Source: Marivirga harenae (GTDB lineage: Bacteria; Bacteroidota; Bacteroidia; Cytophagales; Cyclobacteriaceae). From it: a stretch of DNA of 64,000 bases. Both the position numbers and the translations under genes were made by a program. The notes under the pieces are model-generated. The model was not told where the DNA came from. It saw only the letters and a program-made list of their open reading frames with translations, and searched no databases. Positions 16,650 to 25,340 of the stretch are shown here, in pieces (the first letter of the stretch is position 1; the number at the start of each line of letters is the position of its first letter). The stretch spans positions 1,323,501-1,387,500 of the forward strand of contig NZ_CP130565.1 in assembly GCF_030534335.1 (NCBI RefSeq), read 5' to 3'.

Positions 16650-17606
16650 TTACCTTCCAAATCGCTTTTCCACTAGTTCCATAAACTCTTGCACTTCCTC
16701 AGTTTCCATATCCCAATTATATTTATCAGCGAATGATTTTTTAATATGGGATGATGCTTCTTTATGGTTTTCCATATTGTCAATTTGCTCTACAGCAGAG
16801 AGGAACTGATTTTGCTTGCCATCAAACAATTCGTTCACAAACATAAACCGCTGATTGAGAGTCAGCATTTTCATCATGCTTTTTCTACCGCTTTTCGCGA
16901 GCGTATCTGCCAGGCTTTGCTTCTCCTTGCTTTGCAGTTTTTCATTTAGCATACCAGGATGTTCTTTTTCTTCCTCTAAGTAAACATCGGCAATTGAAAG
17001 CGGCAAAGTTTTGGAAAACTCAGACAAAAGGGGTTGAATATCAGCAGGTTGTTCATCAGCATTGCTGCAGACTTCATTAAACATTTCAAATGCAGTATCA
17101 TTGAAAACTACCTGCTCTTTATGCGATTCGAAATTCTCAATAAGGCCATCTAAAAGAAAATCGTTGAACTTAATATACTTTTTTAAATCTTTCAGATCCG
17201 ATAGACGTAATCGACTATCATCTCTCTGGTTAATTTCCTTAGAATAAAAATCATAGGGGGAGAAAGCTAGTAAAACACTATCTTTGATGGACTCCTTTAA
17301 TAAGGGTTCGAAATGTTCTTTTTTAACATAGATATGACGGGAGAGCGTATTCATGAAGTCCTTCATGGCTTTTTTTACCTCATCGCTATGGTAATCGAAG
17401 TAAGGACTTTGCAACTTTGCATTCTCTTTTTTCCATTTTTTGAAAAGATTTTTGAGCACCATTAAATTGATCTGCTTGTTGGGGCTCAGTTCTAAAATCT
17501 CTTTTCCGCTAATATGAGATGAATTGCTGAAGAAAGTTTGACAAAGTTGTTTTGCTAATGCTTTGCTATAAGCATCAATTGCCTGATGATTTAATTTGCT
17601 CTCCAT
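16650..17606 (-). CDS. Hypothetical protein, 318 aa
   Basis: I do not recognise a domain. The protein is 318 residues, highly charged, mostly predicted helix, without signal peptide or membrane segment. It is probably cytosolic. Features: a lysine-rich stretch (LFKKWKKENAKL) near residue 55, and a C-terminal region (KSMMKMLTLNQRFMFVNELF...YNWDMETEEVQEFMELVEKRFG) that could be a helical bundle. Its start codon is only 32 bases from the divergent ferredoxin start, so the two share a very short regulatory region. The tail FMELVEKRFG is reminiscent of proteins conserved in Bacteroidota next to redox genes, but I cannot name a family. Confidence 0.65.
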   Translation of the reverse strand: MESKLNHQAIDAYSKALAKQLCQTFFSNSSHISGKEILELSPNKQINLMVLKNLFKKWKKENAKLQSPYFDYHSDEVKKAMKDFMNTLSRHIYVKKEHFEPLLKESIKDSVLLAFSPYDFYSKEINQRDDSRLRLSDLKDLKKYIKFNDFLLDGLIENFESHKEQVVFNDTAFEMFNEVCSNADEQPADIQPLLSEFSKTLPLSIADVYLEEEKEHPGMLNEKLQSKEKQSLADTLAKSGRKSMMKMLTLNQRFMFVNELFDGKQNQFLSAVEQIDNMENHKEASSHIKKSFADKYNWDMETEEVQEFMELVEKRFGR

Positions 17607-17638
17607 TATTTATTTTACTTTTTTTGCAATTTATTCTT

Positions 17639-17962
17639 ATGCCTGAAATTGAGATTTCTAACCTTTATGAACGCAAGATAATCACTAATAGCACAGAAAA
17701 AAGAGCATTAGAGATTATACACGAAAACTTTATTGATTGGATGCATGCCTGTGGAAAAAAAGGTAGGTGCACCACTTGCAAAATGATAGTGGAGCAAGGA
17801 ATGGAAAATTTGGGCCAGTTGACGTCCGCAGAGGAAAGATTTCGAAACCAGAATAGATTAAAGAATAATGAAAGATTAGCATGCCAAGCAGTTGTAGTGG
17901 GTGATATTAAGATAAAAGTGGCAGAGCGAAATAAGTTTCCTCACATGGAATATTCAGATTGA
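17639..17962 (+). CDS. [2Fe-2S] ferredoxin
   Basis: A 107-residue plant-type/adrenodoxin-like ferredoxin. The cluster ligands are Cys38, Cys44, Cys47 and Cys82, in CGKKGRCTTC and LACQ. The frame is open 87 bases further upstream, but that part lies inside the divergent gene and reads as an unlikely hydrophobic extension. The ATG at 17639 begins MPEIEISNLY, which is a normal start. It should carry electrons in the cytosol and the partner is unknown. The shared divergent promoter region is at most about 30 bases long, so a promoter must lie partly in a coding region. Confidence 0.9.
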   Translation: MPEIEISNLYERKIITNSTEKRALEIIHENFIDWMHACGKKGRCTTCKMIVEQGMENLGQLTSAEERFRNQNRLKNNERLACQAVVVGDIKIKVAERNKFPHMEYSD

Positions 17963-17976
17963 AAGATTTGGTTAAT

Positions 17977-18062
17977 GAAACCTGTCAGGTTTCATGTAAT
18001 CAAATGTAGAAATATAGTAAATAAGTTTATACTTCGAAAAAAGGAGAAACCTGACAGGTTTT
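17977..18062. repeat. Pair of AAACCTGnCAGGTTT palindromes in inverted orientation
   Basis: GAAACCTGTCAGGTTTC (17977-17993) and AAACCTGACAGGTTT (18047-18061) are each near-perfect palindromes around one central base, and are inverted copies of each other. They can form two small hairpins or one 15-bp stem around a 53-base loop. They lie between ferredoxin and tdk. Confidence 0.8.
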
Positions 18063-18087
18063 AAGCATATAAATGTATTATTGAGAA

Positions 18088-18666
18088 ATGTTTGTAGAGC
18101 CACATATAGGGAGAGAAGAAGGAGGAAAAGGCAAAGGATGGATAGAACTGATTTGTGGTTCTATGTTCAGCGGAAAAACTGAGGAGTTAATACGTAGATT
18201 AAACCGGGCGCTAATCGCCAAGCAGAGAGTGGAGATTTTCAAACCGAAAATCGACAAGCGTTACGATGAAACAGAAGTTGTTTCTCATAACAAAACTGCA
18301 ATCCGATCTACTCCCGTGGATTTCGCAGAAGACATCTTATTATTTTCCGGTAATTCAGAAGTAGTAGGAATTGATGAAGCCCAATTTTTTGACTCGGAGA
18401 TAGTTAATGTAGTTAATGCTCTCGCAAATCAGGGTAAACGGGTAATCATTGCAGGTTTAGATATGGATTTTAGCGGTAAAGCTTTTGGATCGATACCCGA
18501 ATTAATGGCTACCGCAGAATATGTCACAAAAGTCCACGCTATTTGCGTAAAATGCGGAGGAATAGCCTCTTACTCTTATCGCCTGAGTGATGAAAAACAG
18601 AAAGTCATGCTGGGGGAAAAAGATAAATATGAGCCTAGATGCCGGAAGTGTTTCCATGGCTCCTAG
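18088..18666 (+). CDS. tdk: Thymidine kinase
   Basis: A 192-residue type II thymidine kinase, which phosphorylates thymidine for salvage. The P-loop is GSMFSGKT (about residues 27-34). The Walker B/catalytic region is GIDEAQFF, with Glu as likely base. The structural zinc site is built from two Cys pairs, CVKC and CRKC. The lasso region, [20 protein letters not shown], is also present. The N-terminal 15 residues ([14 protein letters not shown]) form an extension seen in several Bacteroidota enzymes. It is preceded by the palindromic repeat pair. Confidence 0.96.
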   Translation: MFVEPHIGREEGGKGKGWIELICGSMFSGKTEELIRRLNRALIAKQRVEIFKPKIDKRYDETEVVSHNKTAIRSTPVDFAEDILLFSGNSEVVGIDEAQFFDSEIVNVVNALANQGKRVIIAGLDMDFSGKAFGSIPELMATAEYVTKVHAICVKCGGIASYSYRLSDEKQKVMLGEKDKYEPRCRKCFHGS

Positions 18667-18730
18667 TTCATTAGTTAGGTTTTTAAATAACTACTAATCA
18701 AAATACCACAACATCTTAATTTTCAGTTAT

Positions 18731-18738
18731 TATATTTG
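18731..18738 (+). promoter_or_regulatory. Candidate -7 promoter element for porZ
   Basis: TATATTTG, a full match to TAnnTTTG, lies 29 bases before the ATG at 18768. No TTG is found at -33. Confidence 0.4.
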
Positions 18739-18767
18739 AAAACAATATTCACTGCACCTAAAGAGCT

Positions 18768-20927
18768 ATGCTGAAAGCACTTTCATTTTCATGTTTTTTA
18801 TTATTTGGTTTCTGTCTCGTGGCGCAAGACATACCCATGGGTAGCTGGAGAAATCATGCAGATTATTCTACAGGAAAAAATGTGTCGATTTTCGATGGGA
18901 AAGTTTTCTGTGCTAGCACGAACGGTATATTTTATTTCGATCAAGATGATGGAAGTCTCAATACCTTAAGCGCCACTGATGGATTAAGTAGCCTTAACAT
19001 TAGCATGCTGAAGAAAATTGACGATGTTTTACTCATAGCCTATGACGATGGTTTGATGGATGTATTGGATAAGGAGCTTTCCATTACAACTTTCAATGAA
19101 CTTTTTGAGTCAGAACTTAGGGGCAGTAAAAGAATCAATGCAGCTGTACAAGTAGAGGAAATTGTTTATTTAGCTACAGATTTCGGAGTGGTGTTATATA
19201 ATGCTGAGGAAAACGAATTAATTGATGCTTTTTTAGATTTAGGGGAAAATGGAGAAACTACTGTTATTAATGGAATTAGTAGCGATGGAGAAAAGCTTTA
19301 TCTAAGTACTGAAAATGGATTCTTGATTGGAGATTTACGGAGTAATCTCAATTTAAAAGATTTTCAAAACTGGGAAAGAGAGTATTTAAACGGAGAAGTA
19401 GCTATCCAAAGCACCGCTTTTTATCAAGAGGATTTTTTTGCATTAGGGACGAACGATAGTATTTACCAACGACAGAATGGAAGCTGGCAGTCAGTTTTCG
19501 GATTGGGAAGTCCAATTGAGAAACTAAACTCTATTAATGAAAGCCTATATTTATCATCGGGATCCGAGCTTTTTCGATGGAGGGAAAACACTTTTGTATT
19601 AGATTTTAGTGTAAATGAAGCTGTGCAGATTCATGATTTTGTATTTGTTGAAAATCAATTCTTCTTGGCAGATGAAGTTTTAGGCTTAATTCGCTTTCAA
19701 GATGGTGCTCAAGAACGTCTAATTCCTCAAGGGCCCAAAGGCAGAACTCAAAGTCTTCATCAATTAGAACAATATACAGTTCATTTAGCAGAAACTACCC
19801 CTGGGTTTTCCTATTTTGAAAATGGGAGTTGGACTTATATCCAAAAGGATGTTGGTGGTAATCACTTAGCTTTTTTTCAAGACGTTGCACTGGATTTGCT
19901 TTCTGGAAATGGAATTTTCCTCAGTAAAGAAGATGGACTTTTTAGCTGGGACACTGAAGATATTGTAGCACTTGACATTGATATTTCTTTAATTTCAGAC
20001 TGGGTTAGTCTAGCCGAAAGCCCTCAAGCTAGCTATTGGGCTTTAGTGAAGACCGAAAATAATCTTTATGCAGTTTTCAATCCCGAAACAGAGAACTTGG
20101 TAGAAATTAATTTACCAGCTAGTACAACAGTAAGTGATTATTTAATCGTGCCCAATGGCGACCATTACATCGCGACCACTTCTGGTGTGTTTGTTTTCAA
20201 TCCCGAAAGTGGACTAGAAAGAAGACTTACTACTGTTTTGGGAAATGGGAATTTACCCAATAACCGAATTAAGGACTTAGCAATGGATTTAAATGGACAG
20301 CTGTGGATTGCCACTGAAAGTGGTGTTGCATTTTTCAATCGTTTTCAAGGAGTGCTGGACGGTGACAATGTGGATGCATCTCAGCCTATTTTTGAAGGCT
20401 TTTTCCTTTTTGATGGAATTCCTGTTAATCATGTGGTAGTCGATGGTGGCAACAGGAAATGGATGAGTACACGAGATGGCTTGTGGCTTTTTGACGAAAA
20501 TATTGAGCGAAATATTGTTCACCTCAGGAGGTCGAACAGCCCCATTATAAATACCAATATACAGCAAATGGTAGTCAACCCTCTAAATGGTGAGCTATTC
20601 ATTACCTCTTCCAATCAATTTCTTTCTTACAGAACAGATGCAACTCGAGCAGGAGCCAACCATTCTAATGTGGAGGTTTTCCCAAATCCCGTCCGGCTAT
20701 CAATTAATAGTACAGTCAGCATTCGTGGATTGGCCTACAACAATGAAGTTATGATTACGGATATTGCTGGAAACCTCATTCATAAAGGGAAAGCAAACGG
20801 AGGTACCTTCTCATGGGATTTAGACAATTATAGTGGATTCAGAGCCAAAAGTGGAGTCTATTTAGTTTTTTCTATTAATGCAGATGGAACTGAAACTTTT
20901 CAAACGAAATTTGCGGTAACGCCTTAA
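18768..20927 (+). CDS. porZ: Type IX secretion system protein PorZ-like (two beta-propellers plus CTD)
   Basis: 719 residues. A signal peptide (cleavage after LVAQ) is followed at once by IPMGSWRNHADYS, the conserved PorZ opening. Many propeller strands follow (GIFYFDQDDGS, GLMDVLD, LWIATESGVAFFN, KWMSTRDGLWLFD). The end is a T9SS type A sorting domain: NVEVFPNPVR...GVYLVFSINADG. In Porphyromonas, PorZ is a surface component of the T9SS attachment complex that delivers anionic LPS to the sortase PorU. Start and length fit. Two-component-regulator propeller repeats also occur in unrelated sensors, but no kinase domain is present here. recO starts three bases after the stop. Confidence 0.85.
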   Translation: MLKALSFSCFLLFGFCLVAQDIPMGSWRNHADYSTGKNVSIFDGKVFCASTNGIFYFDQDDGSLNTLSATDGLSSLNISMLKKIDDVLLIAYDDGLMDVLDKELSITTFNELFESELRGSKRINAAVQVEEIVYLATDFGVVLYNAEENELIDAFLDLGENGETTVINGISSDGEKLYLSTENGFLIGDLRSNLNLKDFQNWEREYLNGEVAIQSTAFYQEDFFALGTNDSIYQRQNGSWQSVFGLGSPIEKLNSINESLYLSSGSELFRWRENTFVLDFSVNEAVQIHDFVFVENQFFLADEVLGLIRFQDGAQERLIPQGPKGRTQSLHQLEQYTVHLAETTPGFSYFENGSWTYIQKDVGGNHLAFFQDVALDLLSGNGIFLSKEDGLFSWDTEDIVALDIDISLISDWVSLAESPQASYWALVKTENNLYAVFNPETENLVEINLPASTTVSDYLIVPNGDHYIATTSGVFVFNPESGLERRLTTVLGNGNLPNNRIKDLAMDLNGQLWIATESGVAFFNRFQGVLDGDNVDASQPIFEGFFLFDGIPVNHVVVDGGNRKWMSTRDGLWLFDENIERNIVHLRRSNSPIINTNIQQMVVNPLNGELFITSSNQFLSYRTDATRAGANHSNVEVFPNPVRLSINSTVSIRGLAYNNEVMITDIAGNLIHKGKANGGTFSWDLDNYSGFRAKSGVYLVFSINADGTETFQTKFAVTP

Positions 20928-20930
20928 GCC

Positions 20931-21620
20931 ATGCTTCACAAAACCAAAGGCATAGTATTAGGGCATGTAAAATACGGGGAAAGCTCCTTGATCATCCAGA
21001 TCTACACCGAAAAATTTGGGATTCAATCGTATATCGAAAATGGGGTACGAAAAGCTAAAGCCAAACATAAAATGGCGATTTTCCAGCCTTTGACATTATT
21101 GGACTTAGTGGTTTACAAAAAATCAAATAGTAGGATTAACCGTATGTCGGAAATAAAAGTGAACCCACCCTACCGGACAATACCTTATGAAATTATAAAA
21201 TCCTCAATCGGTTTATTCTTGGCGGAATTTCTGAATCATATTTTGCGAGGAGAGGAAGATGAAAACCCGATGATGTTTGGATTTATACATGATAGTTTCA
21301 CATATTTTGACCAGAAAGAGGAAAGCTATGTGAATTTTCACTTACAGTTTTTAGCGCAGCTGTCTTCATATTTGGGGTTCAAACCTTCTGGAGCTGTGGA
21401 GATAATGGATGAACTTTCTCAATATCATCAAATTAAATTACGACCAGATGAAATGCTCAAACTGGAAGAACTTTTAGATAATGACCTAACTTATGATTTA
21501 AAAGTTACAGCAGAACAAAGACAACAATTACTAAACGTGTTGATTCAGTTCTATCAAATTCACAGTCATTCGTTCAAGGAAATTAAATCTCTTCGAGTTT
21601 TACATGAGGTATTGAGTTAA
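20931..21620 (+). CDS. recO: DNA repair protein RecO
   Basis: A 229-residue RecO. The N-terminal OB fold shows the normal opening KTKGIVLGHVKYGESSLIIQIYTE and GVRKAKAKH. A helical C-terminal domain follows. RecO loads RecA onto SSB-coated single-stranded DNA and anneals strands with RecR. The zinc-binding cysteines present in some RecO proteins are absent, as is usual in Bacteroidota. It starts three bases after porZ and is presumably co-transcribed; this porZ-recO adjacency probably reflects operon convenience rather than function. Confidence 0.93.
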   Translation: MLHKTKGIVLGHVKYGESSLIIQIYTEKFGIQSYIENGVRKAKAKHKMAIFQPLTLLDLVVYKKSNSRINRMSEIKVNPPYRTIPYEIIKSSIGLFLAEFLNHILRGEEDENPMMFGFIHDSFTYFDQKEESYVNFHLQFLAQLSSYLGFKPSGAVEIMDELSQYHQIKLRPDEMLKLEELLDNDLTYDLKVTAEQRQQLLNVLIQFYQIHSHSFKEIKSLRVLHEVLS

Positions 21621-21672
21621 AGGGAGCTATACAAAGTTTGATTTATGAAGAGCTATTGAATAGAAAGTAAAA

Positions 21673-21703
21673 ACTTTTCCAAAGCTTGTTACTTTGGAAA
21701 AGT
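21673..21703. terminator. Bidirectional hairpin terminator between recO and the reductase gene
   Basis: The arms ACTTTTCCAAAG (21673-21684) and CTTTGGAAAAGT (21692-21703) are a perfect 12-bp inverted repeat. A T run follows on the minus strand, so it best terminates the minus-strand reductase gene that ends at 21716. Confidence 0.8.
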
Positions 21704-21715
21704 CATAATCAAAGT

Positions 21716-22360
21716 TTAGATTTTTTCGATTGCTTCCTCAATACGGTACGGTCCAGAAAGTAATTCTAAGGATTTTCTGTAGGTTTCTTCAGCTTCTAGG
21801 GACTTAACCACTACATCTGCAACATCCCATCTTGGTATTGAGCCTCCTCTTTCGTCCGTTCTTTCACCATAATCTACTTTGCCTTTGGGTTCGTCATCAG
21901 TTAACATGCCTGGTTTAAGAATTGTGTAATTCAAACCGGTCTGTTGTAAATAGTCATCAGCTGCTGACTTTGCATGGTAATAGGCTCCCATGTTTTCTGG
22001 CCATTCTGATGGACTAAAATCGGCACCAAAAGCACTTACCATCATAAAGCGATCAAATTTATGCTGTACAGCTAAATCAATTGCTTTAATAGCACCTTGC
22101 TGATCAATCGCTTTTGTTTTATCATCCCCAGTGTGTCCACCACTTCCTGCCGTGAAAACAATGGCATTATTTCCTTCATAGGCATGACTGAAGTCTTCCT
22201 CCAAGTCACCTAAAACCGTCTTGATTCCTTTTTTCTCAAATTGCTCTCTTTGAGATTCTTTTCTTACCATGGCTATGGCATCGTGAGGTGAGTTGCTATG
22301 AATTTTATTAACTATTTTCTGGCCAATTTTTCCGTTGGCTCCTATTACTAATATGTTCAT
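21716..22360 (-). CDS. NAD(P)-binding reductase (NmrA/SDR-like, YwnB/HSCARG type)
   Basis: A 214-residue atypical short-chain dehydrogenase. The Rossmann nucleotide loop is VIGANGKIGQ at residues 5-14. Later elements are VLGDLEED, the strand AIVFTAGSGG, MMVSAFGAD and LQQTGLNYTILKPGML, all usual for NAD(P)H-binding proteins of this size. The catalytic Tyr-Lys pair is only partly kept (YYHAKSAADDYL is a good candidate for YxxxK). The substrate is unknown; relatives act as quinone reductases or redox sensors. It stands alone, convergent with recO. Confidence 0.88.
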   Translation of the reverse strand: MNILVIGANGKIGQKIVNKIHSNSPHDAIAMVRKESQREQFEKKGIKTVLGDLEEDFSHAYEGNNAIVFTAGSGGHTGDDKTKAIDQQGAIKAIDLAVQHKFDRFMMVSAFGADFSPSEWPENMGAYYHAKSAADDYLQQTGLNYTILKPGMLTDDEPKGKVDYGERTDERGGSIPRWDVADVVVKSLEAEETYRKSLELLSGPYRIEEAIEKI

Positions 22361-22515
22361 ATAATAATGTTTTTAGATTTTTAGTATGTTAAGTTATACG
22401 GATTTAGCACCATAGGTTTAGAAATTTTCATAGTCGATTTATTTTTATGTACTAATTTCTTAATTTTAAAGTTCACAGGATGAACTTATACTTAAACTAT
22501 TAACTCTATTTAAAA

Positions 22516-23118
22516 ATGAAGAAAGCATTAGGCATTATCGCTATTTTAGTTTTTACCTTTACTCAATTAAAATCACAGGATAAGCCAAATTCATTAAACA
22601 AAGGAGAGCAAGTAAGCGTTTCTGATCATTTGATAAAAATTGAAACCGGGTTGCCGTCACTTGTAGGCCTATCATATGAGAAGAAATTAAATCAGAATAT
22701 TTCTTTATATAATAGCATAAGTCTGCTTGGTGCTTTTGGAGGAGGTTCATTCTCTCGAACTTTCTACGGAGTGGATAATTATTATCTTTTAACACCCCAA
22801 ATAAAAATGCAACCTCGATTGTATCATAATCTGGGAATGAGAGCTATAAAAGGTAAAAATGTAAATTTTAATGCGGCAAATTACTTAGGACTTTCGGCCA
22901 GCTTTTATCATACCTCTTTTTTTCTAACTAATGCACAAGCATTTCCACAAGGGCCGGCAGTGTTGGATGTACAGTTAGCATATGGAATACAAAGGATATT
23001 CTTTAAAAAATTTAATATTGATTTAGCATTTGAACCTGGTCTTGAGTTCACTCAAGGCGAAATCGGAGCTTTTATAGGGCTTAATTTACAATTAGGGGTT
23101 GTGGTGTTTTCGAATTAA
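22516..23118 (+). CDS. Putative outer-membrane beta-barrel protein, 200 aa
   Basis: A 200-residue protein with a signal peptide (MKKALGIIAILVFTFTQLKSQ). The mature part alternates polar and hydrophobic residues with aromatic strand ends (SLYNSISLLGAFGGGSFSR, YYLLTPQIKMQPRLYHN, LGVVVFSN). This suggests a small beta-barrel of about eight strands. No family can be named. It has its own promoter region, is divergent from the reductase gene, and has a 42-base gap to the convergent UbiA gene. Confidence 0.6.
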   Translation: MKKALGIIAILVFTFTQLKSQDKPNSLNKGEQVSVSDHLIKIETGLPSLVGLSYEKKLNQNISLYNSISLLGAFGGGSFSRTFYGVDNYYLLTPQIKMQPRLYHNLGMRAIKGKNVNFNAANYLGLSASFYHTSFFLTNAQAFPQGPAVLDVQLAYGIQRIFFKKFNIDLAFEPGLEFTQGEIGAFIGLNLQLGVVVFSN

Positions 23119-23160
23119 GGTACTTAATATTCATTTTATTTGAGTTTATAATTTTTCAAA

Positions 23161-24054
23161 TCACAAATTCAACTGCCCTATATGACTTATCTGCAAAAAG
23201 AAATATACAAAGAAAGCATTCAAGCAAAGAGCAGAAATTAAATTTAAACCCATAGTCCAACCAAAATTTGCATATTTTTCATTTCTATGAACCAAAGCAA
23301 ACCAGATTAGAAAATAGATGACTGTAGGCGCCATAAAAAGCAAAAAGGCAATACCCATTTTTTCATTATGGTAATTCAAAAAGTAATATTCAAATCCCAG
23401 AGTAGCTAGAAGAAAAGTAACCAAGGTAAACAGAAAGGTTCCTTTAATGCCCAATACTATGGAAAGCGTATTGTCGCCCCTCTTCCCATCTTCTTTATGT
23501 TGGTAAATTTGAGTCATGGGATAGGAGCCCCATAAAAAAGCAGAAGTTAATAAGCCAGGTAATATCACTTTCCATTTCAAGGCAATTTCCCATCCAAAAT
23601 CATTGATACCGACATATGACATATAAAAAGTAAAAACGCCTTGAAAAAAACCAGCCACTAACCATCCTACCCAAGGATACTTCTTTAGACGGATTCCGGG
23701 GTGACTGTATGCCTTTGAAGCCAAACCATAGACAAAAACCAATAACGCAAATTCCATGCTGATGAGCCAAGCCAAGGCAATTCCTATAAAATCGAAAATC
23801 AAACTTGTATAATATAAGCCAATAGAAACAGGAGGAGGCTTTTTCATTAAGCCTATACTATCTTCGTCTTTGTCGAAATAAGAATTATAGGCATTACTGG
23901 CGGGGTAAATGAAAAAATGCAAAATCACAAAAGTTAGAATAATTCTATCTTCTCCTAAATTTGGACTTATTCCTAAAGCAAAAATGTAAACAGGCAATAG
24001 AAAGAAGGAAAAAGGAATCCTTAGATGCTGAAGGATATGAATAGCTTTTTTCAT
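23161..24054 (-). CDS. UbiA-family prenyltransferase
   Basis: A 297-residue membrane protein with about eight hydrophobic segments. The first Asp-rich motif is NAYNSYFDKDEDSIG (NxxxDxxxD form) near residue 55. The second is HKEDGKRGDNTLS near residue 190. Both bind the Mg-diphosphate of a prenyl donor. The family attaches prenyl chains to aromatic acceptors or makes related lipids. It is divergent from a type III polyketide synthase and methyltransferase pair across a 197-base gap with a strong inverted repeat. A joint pathway (polyketide phenol made, methylated, prenylated) is a reasonable inference but unproven. Confidence 0.85.
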   Translation of the reverse strand: MKKAIHILQHLRIPFSFFLLPVYIFALGISPNLGEDRIILTFVILHFFIYPASNAYNSYFDKDEDSIGLMKKPPPVSIGLYYTSLIFDFIGIALAWLISMEFALLVFVYGLASKAYSHPGIRLKKYPWVGWLVAGFFQGVFTFYMSYVGINDFGWEIALKWKVILPGLLTSAFLWGSYPMTQIYQHKEDGKRGDNTLSIVLGIKGTFLFTLVTFLLATLGFEYYFLNYHNEKMGIAFLLFMAPTVIYFLIWFALVHRNEKYANFGWTMGLNLISALCLNAFFVYFFLQISHIGQLNL

Positions 24055-24182
24055 ACGTACTTAAATGTTTTTTAATAGCCAGCCTTTCTCAAAAATTCGA
24101 GAGAAGCCTTGGAGTTGTTAATGTTTATCAATCCACAGGAACATGAAATCTTGTTTCTGTTTTTCAAATTAGGTTGACATGT

Positions 24183-24211
24183 TTTTGTTTATGACTATTT
24201 CATAAACAAAA
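24183..24211. promoter_or_regulatory. Inverted repeat in the divergent UbiA / polyketide synthase promoter
   Basis: TTTTGTTTATG and CATAAACAAAA form a perfect 11-bp inverted repeat spaced by seven bases. It is 41 bases before the polyketide synthase ATG, where a dimeric regulator could control one or both transcripts. Confidence 0.5.
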
Positions 24212-24251
24212 TCGAAAATTTTTGCTTAATATAGTCATTCAAGAATAATAT

Positions 24252-25340
24252 ATGCCATACATTAACCTGATTTCTCCTGCCAATCCGCAGATTAGTATTT
24301 CCCAAAATGATATAGCCGGCTTTATGCAAAAAGCTATGCATTTGAATGAGGAAAACAGCCGTAAGTTACGGGCCATTTTTAGAATGTCAGGTATTGAAAA
24401 GAGACATACAGTTATTCCTGACTATCAATTTGCAGATGATAGAGATTGGAAATTTTATCCGCAATTGAATAATGGAAAATTACTGCCGAGCACAGCTGAT
24501 CGTATGAAATTATTTGAGCAGCATGCGTTGCCGTTAGCTCAAAAAAGTCTTGAAAGCGTTTTTCAGCAATATGATCCCAAAGATTTCACACATTTAGTAA
24601 CAGTCAGTTGCACCGGCATGTTTGCTCCGGGTTTGGATATCCAATTGATTAAGAAATCAGGATTGAATTCAGGTATTGAACGAACGTCTATACAGTTCAT
24701 GGGCTGTTTTGCTGCGTTTAATGCCCTCAAGACCGCCCATCACATCTGTCGCTCCGAACAGAATGCTAAAGTTTTGATCGTTTGTGTGGAGTTGTGCACC
24801 ATTCATTTTCAATCTGATTTTTCAGAAGACAATTTATTAGCCAATACACTTTTTGGAGATGGGGCTTCAGCAGTGGTAGTCAGTAATGAAAAAACCGAGC
24901 AAGCATTGCAAATGAAAGCTTTTAAAAGCGTTGTGGAAGGCGATTCAGAAAAAGAGATGGCTTGGAATATTGGAAACTTAGGTTTTGAAATGAAATTAAG
25001 CAGTTATGTCCCGGAGGTAATTGCCCAAAATATTGCTAGATTAGGTGTGGAATTGATGGAAAAATTGCAACTAACTCTAAAGGATATTAATCAGTTTGCT
25101 ATTCATCCAGGTGGAAAGAGGATTTTGGAAGCAGTGGAAAAAGGCCTAGAGCTACCCAAGGAAATTAATGAATCTGCTTATAAGGTTTTGAAGGAGTTTG
25201 GCAATATGTCTTCTCCGACAGTACTCTTTGTTTTGCAGGAAATGTGGAATAAAATTCAACCTAGAGATAAAGTGTTAAGCTTTGCCTTTGGCCCAGGCCT
25301 AACGATGGAAAGTATGCTATTGGAGCGTGTAGAAAAATGA
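24252..25340 (+). CDS. Type III polyketide synthase (chalcone/stilbene synthase family)
   Basis: A 362-residue enzyme with the complete Cys-His-Asn triad: Cys152 in FMGCFAAFNA, His285 in IHPGGKR and Asn318 in GNMSSPT. The C-terminal GPGLTME loop (in FAFGPGLTMESML) shapes the active site. Such enzymes extend a CoA or ACP starter with malonyl units and cyclise it to resorcinols, pyrones or phloroglucinols. No acyl-starter gene is nearby except an acyl-CoA dehydrogenase 0.8 kb downstream. It overlaps the methyltransferase gene by four bases. Product unknown; an alkylresorcinol or alkylpyrone is the usual bacterial outcome. Confidence 0.93.
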   Translation: MPYINLISPANPQISISQNDIAGFMQKAMHLNEENSRKLRAIFRMSGIEKRHTVIPDYQFADDRDWKFYPQLNNGKLLPSTADRMKLFEQHALPLAQKSLESVFQQYDPKDFTHLVTVSCTGMFAPGLDIQLIKKSGLNSGIERTSIQFMGCFAAFNALKTAHHICRSEQNAKVLIVCVELCTIHFQSDFSEDNLLANTLFGDGASAVVVSNEKTEQALQMKAFKSVVEGDSEKEMAWNIGNLGFEMKLSSYVPEVIAQNIARLGVELMEKLQLTLKDINQFAIHPGGKRILEAVEKGLELPKEINESAYKVLKEFGNMSSPTVLFVLQEMWNKIQPRDKVLSFAFGPGLTMESMLLERVEK

